A stretch of DNA of 64,000 nucleotides from the NCBI RefSeq assembly GCF_016862675.1, contig NZ_BONK01000021.1:1-64000 (forward strand). The letters are read 5' to 3'. A program made the translations under genes and the position numbers. The notes under the pieces were generated by a model that was not told where the DNA came from, made no database searches, and saw nothing but the letters and a program-made list of their open reading frames with translations. Every line of letters starts with the position of its first letter. Within the stretch, counting starts at the first letter, position 1. This DNA is from Cellulomonas chitinilytica (GTDB taxonomy: Bacteria > Actinomycetota > Actinomycetes > Actinomycetales > Cellulomonadaceae). Shown here one piece after another: positions 1 to 8,822 of this stretch.

Positions 1-125
1 GAAGCGGGGTCGGCTGCGACCAGGGCGCCGACGACCATCGCGGCCGATGCCGCGAGGCCGACGAGGGCGCGTACGGACCTACGGCGCCATCGCGCTGGTG
101 GGGTGAGGGCGAAACTATCGGTCAT
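1..125 (-). CDS. N-terminus of a secreted protein (partial)
   Basis: The gene runs off the left edge, so only about 41 codons are seen. It starts at ATG 125-123 after a clear AAAGGAG ribosome site six bases upstream. The peptide starts MTDSFALTPPARWRRRSVRALV, then a hydrophobic alanine/valine/glycine stretch and VAADPAS, which is a Sec-type signal peptide with an Arg-rich n-region. Function cannot be told from this fragment. A LacI-like palindrome upstream and the many secreted glycosidases in the window make an exported carbohydrate enzyme plausible, but that is inference. Confidence 0.75.
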   Translation of the reverse strand, partial: MTDSFALTPPARWRRRSVRALVGLAASAAMVVGALVAADPA

Positions 126-461
126 CGTGCACTCCTTTGTGCCAGGTGCTTACCGGGAGATGAGCGATGCGCGCCGGTCGTACCGCGTCCGTGACGGGCG
201 CACCGGCTGCTCGGCGACCGGCGGCACGACCGGGATCGGGCCGTCGAAATCGTTATCGACCGAGTCTGCAACCCTGCCGAGGGGTTCGTGAATAGCCGGA
301 TGCGGTGATGAACCGTTTAGGTGGCCGGTCGCGCTCTCGTGTCGCGGCCTGAAGGTCGTCGCCGATACTTTCCGAAAGGATTCGACCGGTGCCCGCCGGC
401 GAGGACGCGTCGGCGGCCGGCTCCCGGGCAGGTCACCGGAGGCCGGCCGCTGTGGTCGTCC
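126..461. other. Intergenic region upstream of the partial secreted gene
   Basis: This 336-base stretch separates the leftward secreted gene from the end of the XRE gene. No convincing coding frame is seen. It holds the ribosome site of the left gene and a LacI-like palindrome (listed separately). No clear terminator hairpin was found. Confidence 0.6.
244..259. promoter_or_regulatory. Possible LacI-type operator
   Basis: The 16 bases TCGAAATCGTTATCGA form an imperfect palindrome (12 of 16 positions symmetric) around a central CG, as LacI-family operators do. It lies about 120 bases upstream of the secreted gene start. The similar but better CGAAACGTTTCG site before the cellulase supports it weakly. 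No regulator is visible here. Confidence 0.3.
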
Positions 462-740
462 CTACGCGCCGGGCTCCAGCGGGGAGGCGGACCGCTCGGG
501 GGCCGAGGATGTCGGCACGGCACCCGACGCCGTCCCGTCGGGCTCGTGCCGCAGCAGGTCGCCGGGCTGGCAGTCCAAGGCGTCGCACAGGGCCTCGAGG
601 GTGGTGAACCGGACGGCCTTGGCGCGACCGTTCTTGAGGACGGCGAGGTTGGCGGGCGTGATGCCGATGCGGTCGGCCAGGTCGCCGACCGACATCTTGC
701 GGCGGGCGAGCATCACGTCGATGTCGACGACGATCGGCAT
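462..740 (-). CDS. Small XRE-family (Cro/CI) helix-turn-helix regulator
   Basis: The 92-residue protein starts MPIVVDIDVMLARRKMS. Residues about 8-63 form one HTH (SVGDLADRIGITPANLAVLKNGRAKAVRF) followed by the helix TLEALCDALDCQPGDLL typical of YozG-like XRE proteins. The tail is low-complexity and acidic/Ser-Pro rich. The ATG overlaps the TGA of the upstream DUF2975 gene by one base, so the two are translationally coupled. This pairing with a DUF2975 membrane protein is common in Firmicutes and Actinobacteria. It probably autoregulates through the CTATCG repeats before the pair (inference). Confidence 0.85.
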   Translation of the reverse strand: MPIVVDIDVMLARRKMSVGDLADRIGITPANLAVLKNGRAKAVRFTTLEALCDALDCQPGDLLRHEPDGTASGAVPTSSAPERSASPLEPGA

Positions 741-1246
741 CAGATCACCTCGTCGAGCTCGGCACGGAGCGTGCTGGCCGTCGAGTCCAGCGCGACGGCC
801 TTGACGAGGAGCTGGCGCAGCACCAGGACGAGCACCGCGATGCCCGCCGTGCCGACGCCGGCGATCACGACGACGAGGACGAACCCCGGCGGGACGGCCT
901 CCCCGGGGGCGAGCGCGAACGTCAGGGCGACCGCGAGCAGCGTCGCCGCGACGGCGGAGCCGATGATGACGTCGACGTACCGGAACGCCGCCGCGGAGAA
1001 GACGGTGTCGCGCTTCACCATCGTCAGCAGCTTCCAGACGCACACGAGCGCCACCTCGACGGTGAGGACGCCGGCGATGCCGATCCCGACGACGACCCAC
1101 CCGAGCGTCGCCGTCTCGGGCGACTCCTCGGAGATGTCGATGCCGAGCAGCGGCAGGATCACCCCCTGGATCACGAGCATCCCGGCGAACAGCATGACGA
1201 GCAGCACCCGGAGTGCGAGAACGGTCAGACGGCCCACGGGACGCAC
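740..1246 (-). CDS. DUF2975 four-helix membrane protein
   Basis: The 168-residue protein has four hydrophobic spans (about 8-32, 48-72, 91-112 and 120-145), the pattern of DUF2975 proteins. A short charged loop TMVKRDTVFSAAAFRYVD sits between spans two and three. Its biochemical role is unknown. It is the first gene of a two-gene leftward unit with the XRE regulator, sharing one base at the stop/start. Membrane protein plus small XRE protein suggests a sensing or partner function at the membrane, which is inference. Confidence 0.75.
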   Translation of the reverse strand: MRPVGRLTVLALRVLLVMLFAGMLVIQGVILPLLGIDISEESPETATLGWVVVGIGIAGVLTVEVALVCVWKLLTMVKRDTVFSAAAFRYVDVIIGSAVAATLLAVALTFALAPGEAVPPGFVLVVVIAGVGTAGIAVLVLVLRQLLVKAVALDSTASTLRAELDEVI

Positions 1247-1264
1247 CCACCTCTCGGTCGAAGG

Positions 1265-1293
1265 CTATCGATTAACGATAGAAAACTATCGTT
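1265..1293. promoter_or_regulatory. CTATCG inverted repeat plus extra half-site
   Basis: CTATCG-N5-CGATAG (1265-1281) is a perfect six-base inverted repeat, followed by a further CTATCGTT half-site at 1286-1293. It lies about 20-45 bases upstream of the DUF2975 start and about 70 bases from the divergent reductase. The A/T-rich composition stands out. Autoregulation by the XRE protein is the simplest reading. Confidence 0.45.
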
Positions 1294-1359
1294 GAAGATC
1301 CGCCGCTGGCAACATCCTGGCCCGTGCCCCGCCCGTCGACCGCCGATACAGTCGCCGCC

Positions 1360-2346
1360 ATGAAGGCGGTCGTGCACACCGAGTACGGCGGTCCCGAAGT
1401 CCTGCGGCTCGTCGAGGTGGACCGGCCCGCCCCCCGCGACGCCGAGGTGCTGGTCCGTGTCCGGGCCTGCTCGCTCAACGCGTCCGACTGGGAGGGCCTG
1501 CGCGGCACCCCTGCCTACGCGCGGATCGGCGGGCTCCGGCGGCCACGGCGGCACGTCCTCGGCTCGGACGTCGCCGGCACCGTGGAGTCCGTCGGCGCGC
1601 GGGTCACCGCGGTCGGCCCGGGCGACGACGTCTTCGCCGACGTCCTCGGCCGCAACGGCGGCCTCGCCGAGCTCGTCGTCGTCCCGGAGCGGGCCCTCGC
1701 GCCGATGCCGTCCGGCATGACGTACGTCGAGGCCGCCGCGGTCCCGCAGGCCGCCGCGATCGCGCTGCACGGCATCCGCACCAAGGGCCGGGTACGCCCC
1801 GGCGACCGGGTGCTCGTCAACGGCGCCGGCGGCGGCGCGGGCACGTACGCGGTGCAGCTCGCCAAGCTCGACGGCGCGGAGGTCACCGCCGTCGACAACG
1901 CGGAGAAGCTCGACCTGCTGCGCTCGCTCGGCGCCGACCACGTCGTCGACTACCGGACGCACGACTACACGGCCGCCGGTCGCACCTACGACCTCGTCCT
2001 GGACCTCGCCGGGCACCGCTCCGTGCGGCACAGCGCCCGCGCGATCGCGCCCGGGGGGCGGTACCTGTTCGTCGGCGGGTCCCTGCGGTCCCTGCTCGGG
2101 GTCCTGCTGCTCGGACCGCTCGTCGGTCTCCGGGGGCGCCGGCGGATCCGCGTCCTCGCCGTCGGGCTCGGCGTGCGGCAGGTGACCCCGCTCGTCGAGC
2201 TGGTGCTCGCGGGTGACGTCCGCACGGTCGTCGACCGCGTCTACCCGCTCGCCGAGGCGCCCGAGGCGCTGCGTCGGCTCGGCGAGGGCCACGCCCTCGG
2301 GAAGGTCGTCGTCGAGGTCGACGCCGCGGGGGCACCGCCGCACTGA
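1360..2346 (+). CDS. Zinc-free medium-chain reductase (quinone oxidoreductase-like)
   Basis: The 328-residue protein starts MKAVVHTEYGGPEVLRLVEVDRP, the classic GroES-like start of MDR enzymes. The nucleotide-binding motif NGAGGGAGTYAVQLAKLDGAEVTA appears near residue 150, and GADHVVDY follows. The catalytic-zinc Cys/His pattern of alcohol dehydrogenases is missing, so an NADPH-dependent quinone or enone reductase is likelier. The start at 1360 follows a TACAGT -10 box by seven bases, which suggests a leaderless transcript. Substrate is unknown. Confidence 0.85.
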   Translation: MKAVVHTEYGGPEVLRLVEVDRPAPRDAEVLVRVRACSLNASDWEGLRGTPAYARIGGLRRPRRHVLGSDVAGTVESVGARVTAVGPGDDVFADVLGRNGGLAELVVVPERALAPMPSGMTYVEAAAVPQAAAIALHGIRTKGRVRPGDRVLVNGAGGGAGTYAVQLAKLDGAEVTAVDNAEKLDLLRSLGADHVVDYRTHDYTAAGRTYDLVLDLAGHRSVRHSARAIAPGGRYLFVGGSLRSLLGVLLLGPLVGLRGRRRIRVLAVGLGVRQVTPLVELVLAGDVRTVVDRVYPLAEAPEALRRLGEGHALGKVVVEVDAAGAPPH

Positions 2347-2370
2347 CCCGGCGGGCCGAGGGTCGCGCGG

Positions 2371-2736
2371 TCAGACGTGCGTGACGACCACCCGGCCGTC
2401 GCGGACCTCGACGGCCCACGTCGCCAGGTCGACGGACCCGGCCACCGGCACCTTGCCGCCGGTGTCGAGGCACGCGCCCGTGCGCAGGTCCCACACCTGC
2501 TTGTGCATGGGCGACGTGACAGTCGGGGTGTCGCCGACCGAGCCGACGATCCCGCGTGCCAGGACGTTCGCACCGCAGAACGGGTCGCGGTTCTGCACGG
2601 CGAGGACCGTGTCGTCGGCGAGCCGGAACAGGGCGACCTGCGCGCCGTCGACGAGCGCGGCGGCACCACGTTCGGGGACGAGCGCGTCGAGCGCGCACAC
2701 GTCGGTGCTCACGCCGGTGCTGACGTCGGGGCTCAC
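2371..2736 (-). CDS. nirD: Nitrite reductase (NADH) small subunit NirD
   Basis: The 121-residue protein is a Rieske-like fold: CALDALVPERGAAALVDG, then QVALFRLADDTVLAVQNRDPFCGANVLARGIVG, SPMHKQVWDL and DTGGKVPVAGSVDLATW. As in other NirD proteins the Rieske cluster ligands are not all kept (one Cys after the first motif, no Cys-His pair in the second), so it is probably a structural subunit. The GTG start overlaps the nirB TGA (GTGA), with a GGAGG site upstream inside nirB. Confidence 0.92.
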   Translation of the reverse strand: MSPDVSTGVSTDVCALDALVPERGAAALVDGAQVALFRLADDTVLAVQNRDPFCGANVLARGIVGSVGDTPTVTSPMHKQVWDLRTGACLDTGGKVPVAGSVDLATWAVEVRDGRVVVTHV

Positions 2737-5318
2737 CGGGTCACCTCCAGGGTCCGGGCGACGCGCGGGTCGTGGTGGGCGGGTTCCCCGGGCCGGGCGG
2801 GCCGGACCTGGCCGCGCAGCGGCGTGTACGCCAGGTCCGGGTCGGCCGTGCCGGGGGCGTTCACGAACGCGGCGAACCGGTCGAGCTTGTCGGGGTCGTC
2901 GAGCGCCTCGGCCCACTCGTCGCGGTAGTCGCCGACGTGCGCGGCGATCTCGGCCTCGAGGTCGGCGGCGATGCCCTGGGCGTCGTCGACGAGGATCGCG
3001 CGGAGCTCGTCGATCCCGCCGGGGTAGTCCGCGACGAACGGGGCGGTCCGCTGCAGGCGGTCGCCGTGCCGGACGTAGAACGCGAGGAACCGGTCGACGA
3101 CGGCCACGAGCTCGTCGTCGGACAGGTCCTCCGCGAGCAGGTCCGCGTGCCGGGGGTTCGCGCCGCCGTTGCCGCCGACGTACACGTTCCAGCCGTTGGC
3201 CGTCGCGATGACGCCGACGTCCTTGCCGCGCGCCTCGGCGCACTCGCGTGCGCAGCCGGACACGCCGACCTTGAACTTGTGCGGCGTCCGCAGCCCCCGG
3301 TACCGGTTCTCGAGCAGGATGCCCATGCCGACGGAGTCACGGACCCCGAACCGGCACCAGGCCGACCCGACGCACGACTTCACGGCCCGCAGCGACTTCC
3401 CGTACGCCTGCCCGGACTCGAACCCCGCGTCGATCAGCCTCTGCCAGATCGCCGGGAGCTGGTCGATGCGGGCCCCGAACATGCCGATCCGCTGGGCCCC
3501 GGTGATCCGGGTGTAGAGCCCGAACTCGGAGGCCACCGCACCGATCGCCATGAGCTTCTCGGGCGTGATCTCGCCGCCCGGCACCCGCGGGATCACCGAG
3601 TAGGTGCCGTCCTTCTGCAGGTTCGCCATCACGTGGTCGTTGGTGTCCTGCAGCGGCGCGTGGTCGCGCGACAGGACGTGGCCGGCGCGCAGCGACGACA
3701 GGATCCCGGCGACCACCGGCTTGCACACCGCGCAGCCGCGGCCGGTGCCGTGGGCCGCGACGATCTCGCTGAACGTCCGCAGCTCACCGGCGCTGACCAG
3801 CGCGTACAGCTCGGCGCGGGGCATCGCGAAGTGCTCGCACATGGCCCGGGACACCTCGATGCCGCTGGCCTCGAGCTGGGCGTTGACGAGCTTCGTGACG
3901 ACGGGGACGCACGAGCCGCAGACCGTCCCGGCCTTCGTGCACGCCTTGACCTCGCCGACCGTGGTGCACCCGTGCTCGGTGACGGCCTCGCGGACGGTCC
4001 CGGCGGTGACGTTGGTGCACGAGCAGACGACGACGTCGTCGGGCAGGTCGCCGCCGAGCTCCGGCGCGCCGCCCTCGGGGGCGAGGAACGCGGACGGGTC
4101 GGCGCCGAGCGGGCGGCCGAGCATCGGGCGCAGCTGCGGGTAGAGGGCCGCGTCGCCGACGAACACGCCGCCGAGCAGCGTGCGGGCGTCGTCCGAGACG
4201 ACGAGCTTGCGGTACGTCCGGGCGACCGGATCGGTGAACGTGACCTCCAGGGCGCCGGGCGTCAGGCCGAACACGTCGCCGAAGCTCGCCGCGTCGACGC
4301 CGACGCCCTTGAGCTTCGTGCCCTCCGGTGCGGGCGTGTAGAGCCGGGGGCCGCCGAGCAGGCGGTCGACGACCACGTCGGCCATCGCGTTGCCCGGTGC
4401 GACGAGCCCGGTGCACTCGCCGTCGAACGACGCGCACTCGCCGATCGCCCACACGGCCGGGTCCGACGTGCGGCACGTGGCGCCGACGACGACCCCGCCG
4501 CGCTCGCCGATCGCGAGCCCCGACTCGCGGGCGAGCCGGTCCCGGGGCCGCACACCGGTCGAGAAGACGACGACGTCGGCGGGGATCTCGTCGTCGTCGG
4601 ACAGCCGCATCGTCGCCACCGAACCGTCGGGCGCGGCTGCGAGGCCCGTGCACGCGATCGACGTGCGGACGTCCATGCCGAGGTCGTCGACCAGGACCCG
4701 CAGGGCCTCGCCGCCGCCGGCGTCGAGCTGGACGTTCATCAGGTGGTCGGCGAACTCGACGACCGTCGCGCTCGCGCCCAGCGACTGCAGCGCGGCGGCG
4801 GCCTCCAGGCCGAGCACCCCACCGCCGACGACGGCACCGCGCAGCGGCCGGCCGAGCACGGCCGACCGGTCGGCCACCCACGCGCGCATCGCCTCGAGGT
4901 CGTCGAGCGTGCGGTACCGGAAGACGCCCGGCAGGTCCGTGCCCTCCGTCCGCGGCGTCCACGCCCACGAGCCCGTGGCGAGCACGAGCTGGTCGTACTC
5001 CACGACCCGGCCGCCGCGCGTCGTGACCGTCTGCGCGTCGCGGTCGAGCCGGGCGACGGCGTCGCCGACGAGCAGCGTCGTGCGCGGGTCGTCCCAGACG
5101 TGCGGGTCGAGCGCCAGGTCGTCGGGGGTGCGGGCCGCGGTGACCAGCTCCGACAGGTGCACGCGGTCGTACGGGACCCAGGGCTCGTCGCCGAGGACGG
5201 TGACGTGCCACCCGTCGTCCGGCGCCCGGTCCAGCAGCCCGGCGACGAGGCGGTGGGCCACCATGCCGGCGCCGACGACGACGACCCGGCCGAGGGTCAC
5301 AGGGGGAGCGGTGCGCAT
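2733..5318 (-). CDS. nirB: Assimilatory nitrite reductase (NADH) large subunit NirB
   Basis: The 861-residue cytoplasmic enzyme reduces nitrite to ammonium. It opens with a FAD/NAD(P)H module (GRVVVVGAGMVAHRLVAGLL and a second AVVGGGVLGLEAAAALQSLG dinucleotide fold). A BFD-like [2Fe-2S] region follows (CSCTNVTAGTVREAV, ACTKAGTVCGSC), then GCAVCKP. The C-terminal sulfite/nitrite reductase half holds the siroheme and [4Fe-4S] cysteines C649-x5-C655 and C689-x3-C693 (SCVGSAWC, GCAREC). The ATG at 5318 has a weak ribosome site. It is coupled to nirD by GTGA overlap. No nitrate reductase or transporter lies in the window. Confidence 0.95.
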   Translation of the reverse strand: MRTAPPVTLGRVVVVGAGMVAHRLVAGLLDRAPDDGWHVTVLGDEPWVPYDRVHLSELVTAARTPDDLALDPHVWDDPRTTLLVGDAVARLDRDAQTVTTRGGRVVEYDQLVLATGSWAWTPRTEGTDLPGVFRYRTLDDLEAMRAWVADRSAVLGRPLRGAVVGGGVLGLEAAAALQSLGASATVVEFADHLMNVQLDAGGGEALRVLVDDLGMDVRTSIACTGLAAAPDGSVATMRLSDDDEIPADVVVFSTGVRPRDRLARESGLAIGERGGVVVGATCRTSDPAVWAIGECASFDGECTGLVAPGNAMADVVVDRLLGGPRLYTPAPEGTKLKGVGVDAASFGDVFGLTPGALEVTFTDPVARTYRKLVVSDDARTLLGGVFVGDAALYPQLRPMLGRPLGADPSAFLAPEGGAPELGGDLPDDVVVCSCTNVTAGTVREAVTEHGCTTVGEVKACTKAGTVCGSCVPVVTKLVNAQLEASGIEVSRAMCEHFAMPRAELYALVSAGELRTFSEIVAAHGTGRGCAVCKPVVAGILSSLRAGHVLSRDHAPLQDTNDHVMANLQKDGTYSVIPRVPGGEITPEKLMAIGAVASEFGLYTRITGAQRIGMFGARIDQLPAIWQRLIDAGFESGQAYGKSLRAVKSCVGSAWCRFGVRDSVGMGILLENRYRGLRTPHKFKVGVSGCARECAEARGKDVGVIATANGWNVYVGGNGGANPRHADLLAEDLSDDELVAVVDRFLAFYVRHGDRLQRTAPFVADYPGGIDELRAILVDDAQGIAADLEAEIAAHVGDYRDEWAEALDDPDKLDRFAAFVNAPGTADPDLAYTPLRGQVRPARPGEPAHHDPRVARTLEVTR

Positions 5319-5641
5319 CGGGGACCTTCCGTGGGGACGTGGTGCTGCGCCCAGCATCTGTGCACGTGCGCCCGCCCGGCCGGGCCGTTGGACCCACGCA
5401 AACTCACACGCGATCGGACCCCCGTGAGAGATCGCGAGGCGGCACCCGCCCGGGTGGGCCGGGTGCGCGGGAGGGGCGGTCCGTCGGGCAGGGGTGACGG
5501 CACCGGAGGGCAACGGTCGCCGTCCTCCGGGCAGGGTTCCGCGGGGACCGGCCTGCGACGTATCAGGCGACGTGCGCCGTCCTCGTCGTGGGTTCAGCGG
5601 GTTGCAGGAGGCAACCGGCACGCACGGCACGGAGGTTCGCC
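5319..5641. other. Intergenic region between nirB and a divergent secreted gene
   Basis: These 323 bases hold the promoters of nirB (leftward) and of the secreted gene (rightward, GGAGG at about 5631-5635). Short symmetric elements (CTCAC...GTGAG, GCGATC...GATCGC at about 5400-5445) are present, but no clear GlnR box could be matched. No coding frame is convincing. Confidence 0.5.
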
Positions 5642-6076
5642 ATGGTCATGCGCAGGGGTCTGCTCGCAGCAGGGGTCGCCGTCCTGGGGGTCGTCGGGGT
5701 CGCCGTCCCGGCGTCCGCCGTTGCGCCGCTGACGTCGGGGATCGGCCCGTCGCCGGACACGTCGCAGGTGTTCCTGTTCGTCGGACCCTCGTCGGTGTCC
5801 GGGCGATACACCGTGACGGTCACCGGTCACATCGCGGGGCCGCTGTCCGTCTCCACGCTCGTGACGTTCGAGCTCTTCGGGGACGACCCGATCTACGACG
5901 ACGTCCTCGGCGTCACCGGGTCCGGCACGACGCAGAACGGGTCGTTCCACATCTCGACGGACGTGCCGCGGAGCGCGGTCAACGAGGACCTGATCGGATC
6001 CGACGAGGTGTACGCCCACGTCACCACGCTGCTCGGGTTCAGTGCGAACACCAACGTCGTGTCAGGCAGCTTCTGA
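5642..6076 (+). CDS. Small secreted protein of unknown function
   Basis: The 144-residue protein starts at ATG 5642, six bases after GGAGG. Residues 1-28 (MVMRRGLLAAGVAVLGVVGVAVPASA) form a clear signal peptide with an ASA-V cleavage site. The mature part is about 116 residues, rich in Ser, Thr and Val and beta-strand-like (GRYTVTVTGHIAGPLSVSTLVTFELFGDD), with no Cys and no motif I recognise. It faces the convergent CAP-domain gene only ten bases away. Its role is unknown. Confidence 0.7.
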   Translation: MVMRRGLLAAGVAVLGVVGVAVPASAVAPLTSGIGPSPDTSQVFLFVGPSSVSGRYTVTVTGHIAGPLSVSTLVTFELFGDDPIYDDVLGVTGSGTTQNGSFHISTDVPRSAVNEDLIGSDEVYAHVTTLLGFSANTNVVSGSF

Positions 6077-6086
6077 GGGGCCGGCG

Positions 6087-6896
6087 TCAGCCGAGGAAGA
6101 CCTGCCCGCAGAGCATGCCCTTCGGCCCCGACGTGCAGCCGACGCCGATCTGCGTGTACCCGGGGCGCAGGATGTTCGCGCGGTGGCCCTCGGACCCCAT
6201 CCACCCGGCCACGACGGCGGCGGCGGTCGGGTAGCCGAGGGCGAGGTTCTCGCCGAGCGTGCCGACGCCGCACGCGTCGACGATCTCACCGAGCGGGTCG
6301 TGCTCGAACCGTCCTTCGGCGACGAGCCGGTCGGTCCGCACGACCGCCATCGACGTCGCGCAGTCGTTGACCGTGAGCTCGCCGAGCCCGGCCTTGCGGC
6401 GCTCGGCGTTGGTGAGGACGACGATCTCCTGGGCCAGGGCGACCGTCGCGGGGACCTCGGGCGCAGGTGCGGGCGCGGCGGGGGCGGGGGCGGGCGCCGG
6501 GGTCGACGGGGCCGCGGCGCCGGTGCCCGCCGTGCCGCCGTCCGCAGGATCGGCCGAGGACGGGGCGGGGGCGGGGGACGCCTCGGCGGTCGTGGTGGCG
6601 GTCACCGTCGGCGACGCGCTCGACGTCGGCTCGCCCCGGTCGGCGGTGTCGTCCCGGACGAACCCACGGCTGACCGCGTCCGACGCCCGTTCGACGAGGG
6701 CGCCGACGTTCGTGGCCTCGAACCGGACGCTCGGCTGCTCCGCGCTCGCGAACGGGTTCAGCGCCGCCGCCGCGCCGAGCAGCCCCGTGACGAGCACGGT
6801 CCCGACGACGACGCGCCGGGGCCGGACCTTCGACCGCCTCCGCCGCCTGTCCCGCTGCCGCAGGTCGCGGCGGCGGGTGTCGGTCGGCGAAGGCAT
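6087..6896 (-). CDS. Membrane-anchored CAP/SCP-domain protein
   Basis: The 269-residue protein has a basic N-terminus (RRRDLRQRDRRRRRSK), one transmembrane span near residues 29-47, a long Ala/Pro/Thr-rich linker to about residue 145, and a C-terminal CAP domain. CAP signatures include VLTNAERRKAGLGELTVND, then FEHD and GENLALGYPTAAAVVAGWMGSEGHRANIL, as in bacterial YkwD-like extracellular proteins. A Cys pair in the domain may form a disulfide. A TAACGT box seven bases before the ATG suggests leaderless expression. Function of bacterial CAP proteins is mostly unknown. Confidence 0.85.
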   Translation of the reverse strand: MPSPTDTRRRDLRQRDRRRRRSKVRPRRVVVGTVLVTGLLGAAAALNPFASAEQPSVRFEATNVGALVERASDAVSRGFVRDDTADRGEPTSSASPTVTATTTAEASPAPAPSSADPADGGTAGTGAAAPSTPAPAPAPAAPAPAPEVPATVALAQEIVVLTNAERRKAGLGELTVNDCATSMAVVRTDRLVAEGRFEHDPLGEIVDACGVGTLGENLALGYPTAAAVVAGWMGSEGHRANILRPGYTQIGVGCTSGPKGMLCGQVFLG

Positions 6897-7000
6897 GCCG
6901 GCGACGTTATCGGATCGTTATCTCGAGTGGAACACCTGTCCAGGAGTGGGACGAACCGGTCGCGTCCGGCACGACCGGTCGCCGGCGCCCGTCGGGTGGC

Positions 7001-8206
7001 CTAGAGCTCGTCGAGCGGCACGTCCCCGTCGGCCAGCCTGGCGGGGTCGACCTCCCGGCCGACGAGGGCCCGGAGCTGGTCGTTGACGTCCCACACGTTG
7101 ACGTTCATCGCCGCCCGCACCCGTCCGTCGCGCAGCCAGAACGCGACGAGCTCCCGGGCGGCGACGTCGCCCCGCACCACGACCGCGTCGTCCGAGTCGG
7201 CGTACCCGACGTACTCCATCCCCAGGTCGTACTGGTCGGTGTAGAAGTACGGCTGCCAGTCGTGCACGTCGGGACGGCCGAGGATCGAGCGGGCCGCGAG
7301 GGCGCCCTGCCGGATCGCGTTGTCCCAGTGCTCGACGCGCAGGCTGTGCCCGAGCGCGGTGTTGCGGGCGTACGCCACGTCGCCGGCCGCCAGCACGTGC
7401 GGGTCGGCGGTGCGCAGGTGCTCGTCGACGGCGATCCCGCCCCCGTTCGCCGCCAGGCCCGCGGCGGCCGCGAGCGCGACGTTCGGGGCGGCCCCCACGC
7501 CGACGAGCACGACGTCGGCGGGCACGAGCTCGTCGCCGACCCGGACGCCGGTGACGCGGCCGCCGGAGCCCTCGAACCCGTCGACGCCGACACCGGTCCG
7601 CAGGTCGACGCCGCGCTCGCGGTGCAGCCCGGCGAACATCCCGGCCATCTCGGGTCCGAGGACCCGCAGCAGCGGCTGCGCGGCGTACTCCAGCACGGTC
7701 ACGTCGAGACCGGCCTGCCGTGCGGCGGCGGCGACCTCCAGCCCGATCCAGCCGCCGCCCACGACGACGAGCCGCTGGGGGGTCGCGAGCACGTCGCGCA
7801 GGACGTCGCTGTCGGCGAGGCGGCGCAGCGTGCGGATGCCGTCGAGGCCGGCGCCGGGGACGTCGAGCGTGCGTGGCCGCGACCCGGTGGCCAGGACGAG
7901 GTCGTCGTACCCGAGCGTGCTGCCGTCCGAGAGGGCGACGGTCCGTGCGGCGCGGTCGACCTGGAGTGCGGTGGTGCCGAACCGCGTGGTGACGTCGTGC
8001 TCGTCGTACCAGCCGGGCTCGTGCACGAACACCTCGTCGCGCCCGGTGGTCCCCTGGAGGTACCCCTTGGACAGGGGCGGCCGCTCGTAGGGGCGGTCCG
8101 GCTCCTCGCCGACGAGGGTGATCGGCCGGTCGTCCCCCTCCTCGCGCAGCGTGGCGACGACGTGCGCGGCGGCGAGCCCGGCCCCGACGACGACTGTCCC
8201 TGACAT
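7001..8206 (-). CDS. FAD-dependent NAD(P)H oxidoreductase (ferredoxin reductase family)
   Basis: The 401-residue protein has an FAD fold at the start (VVVGAGLAAAHVVATLREEG), a RPPLSKGYL motif, the NAD fold VVVGGGWIGLEVAAAARQ, the LAAGDVAYARN FAD motif and a C-terminal reductase domain. This is the rubredoxin/ferredoxin-NAD reductase family, which feeds electrons to ferredoxins for cytochromes P450 or dioxygenases. The ATG follows GGAGG by five bases. It sits 28 bases after folE in the same leftward unit. No ferredoxin or P450 lies nearby, so its partner is unknown. Confidence 0.85.
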   Translation of the reverse strand: MSGTVVVGAGLAAAHVVATLREEGDDRPITLVGEEPDRPYERPPLSKGYLQGTTGRDEVFVHEPGWYDEHDVTTRFGTTALQVDRAARTVALSDGSTLGYDDLVLATGSRPRTLDVPGAGLDGIRTLRRLADSDVLRDVLATPQRLVVVGGGWIGLEVAAAARQAGLDVTVLEYAAQPLLRVLGPEMAGMFAGLHRERGVDLRTGVGVDGFEGSGGRVTGVRVGDELVPADVVLVGVGAAPNVALAAAAGLAANGGGIAVDEHLRTADPHVLAAGDVAYARNTALGHSLRVEHWDNAIRQGALAARSILGRPDVHDWQPYFYTDQYDLGMEYVGYADSDDAVVVRGDVAARELVAFWLRDGRVRAAMNVNVWDVNDQLRALVGREVDPARLADGDVPLDEL

Positions 8207-8234
8207 GACGACCTCCGGCTGCCGGTGCGACGAC

Positions 8235-8807
8235 CTACGGACGGACGGCGGCGAGGAACTCCGCCCGGGTGGCGGGGGAGTCCCGCACGAGGCCGGACAG
8301 GGCGGACGTCGTGGTGACCGTGCCGCCGGCGCGGACGCCGCGCATGCTCATGCACAGGTGCTCGGCCTCGACGACGACACCGACGCCGCGGGGCTCGAGC
8401 TCCATGTCGATCCAGTCGGCGACCTGGCGGGTGAGCCGTTCCTGGACCTGGGGGCGCCGCGCGAACATCTCGACGACGCGCGCGAACTTCGACAGGCCGA
8501 GGATCCGGCCGCCGGGCAGGTAGCCGACGTGGGCGACGCCGACGAACGGGAGCAGGTGGTGCTCGCACAGGGACTGCACGGGGATGGAGCGGACGACGAC
8601 GAGCTCGTCGTACCCCTCGTCGTTGGGGAACGTGGTCATCTCGAACGGGCGCGGTGTGAGCATCGCGGCGTACGCCTCGGCCATCCGGCGGGGGCTGCGT
8701 TCCGTGCCGGGGCTGTCGCAGCGGATCCCGAGCGCCTCGAGGAAGGACCGGGCGGCGTCCTCGGCGGCGTCGAGCGCGGTCTCGTCGCGGGTCGTGGTGA
8801 TCGTCAC
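8235..8807 (-). CDS. folE: GTP cyclohydrolase I
   Basis: The 190-residue enzyme opens GTP to dihydroneopterin triphosphate at the start of folate/pterin synthesis. The zinc ligands are C81 and H84 in SLCEHHLLPFVG and C152 in CMSMRG. GLSKFARVVEMFARRPQVQERLT is the family signature. The GTG start lies about seven bases after GAGG. It is not in a folate cluster; it shares a unit with a flavin reductase and diverges from a cysteine-rich regulator. It may therefore be a second, stress- or metal-regulated folE copy, which would need a genome check. Confidence 0.95.
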   Translation of the reverse strand: MTITTTRDETALDAAEDAARSFLEALGIRCDSPGTERSPRRMAEAYAAMLTPRPFEMTTFPNDEGYDELVVVRSIPVQSLCEHHLLPFVGVAHVGYLPGGRILGLSKFARVVEMFARRPQVQERLTRQVADWIDMELEPRGVGVVVEAEHLCMSMRGVRAGGTVTTTSALSGLVRDSPATRAEFLAAVRP

Positions 8808-8822
8808 CGGCGGGCCTCGTCT

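Noticed and set aside
5319..5460. GlnR box upstream of nirB
   Set aside because: Nitrogen control of nirBD by GlnR is known in actinobacteria, but I could not align GTnAC-n6-GaAAC repeats convincingly in this region.
2772..5732. Long rightward open frames opposite nirBD
   Set aside because: They are mirror frames of a highly biased coding strand; they are Arg/Ala/Val-rich, lack motifs, and the leftward nirBD proteins have complete catalytic motifs.
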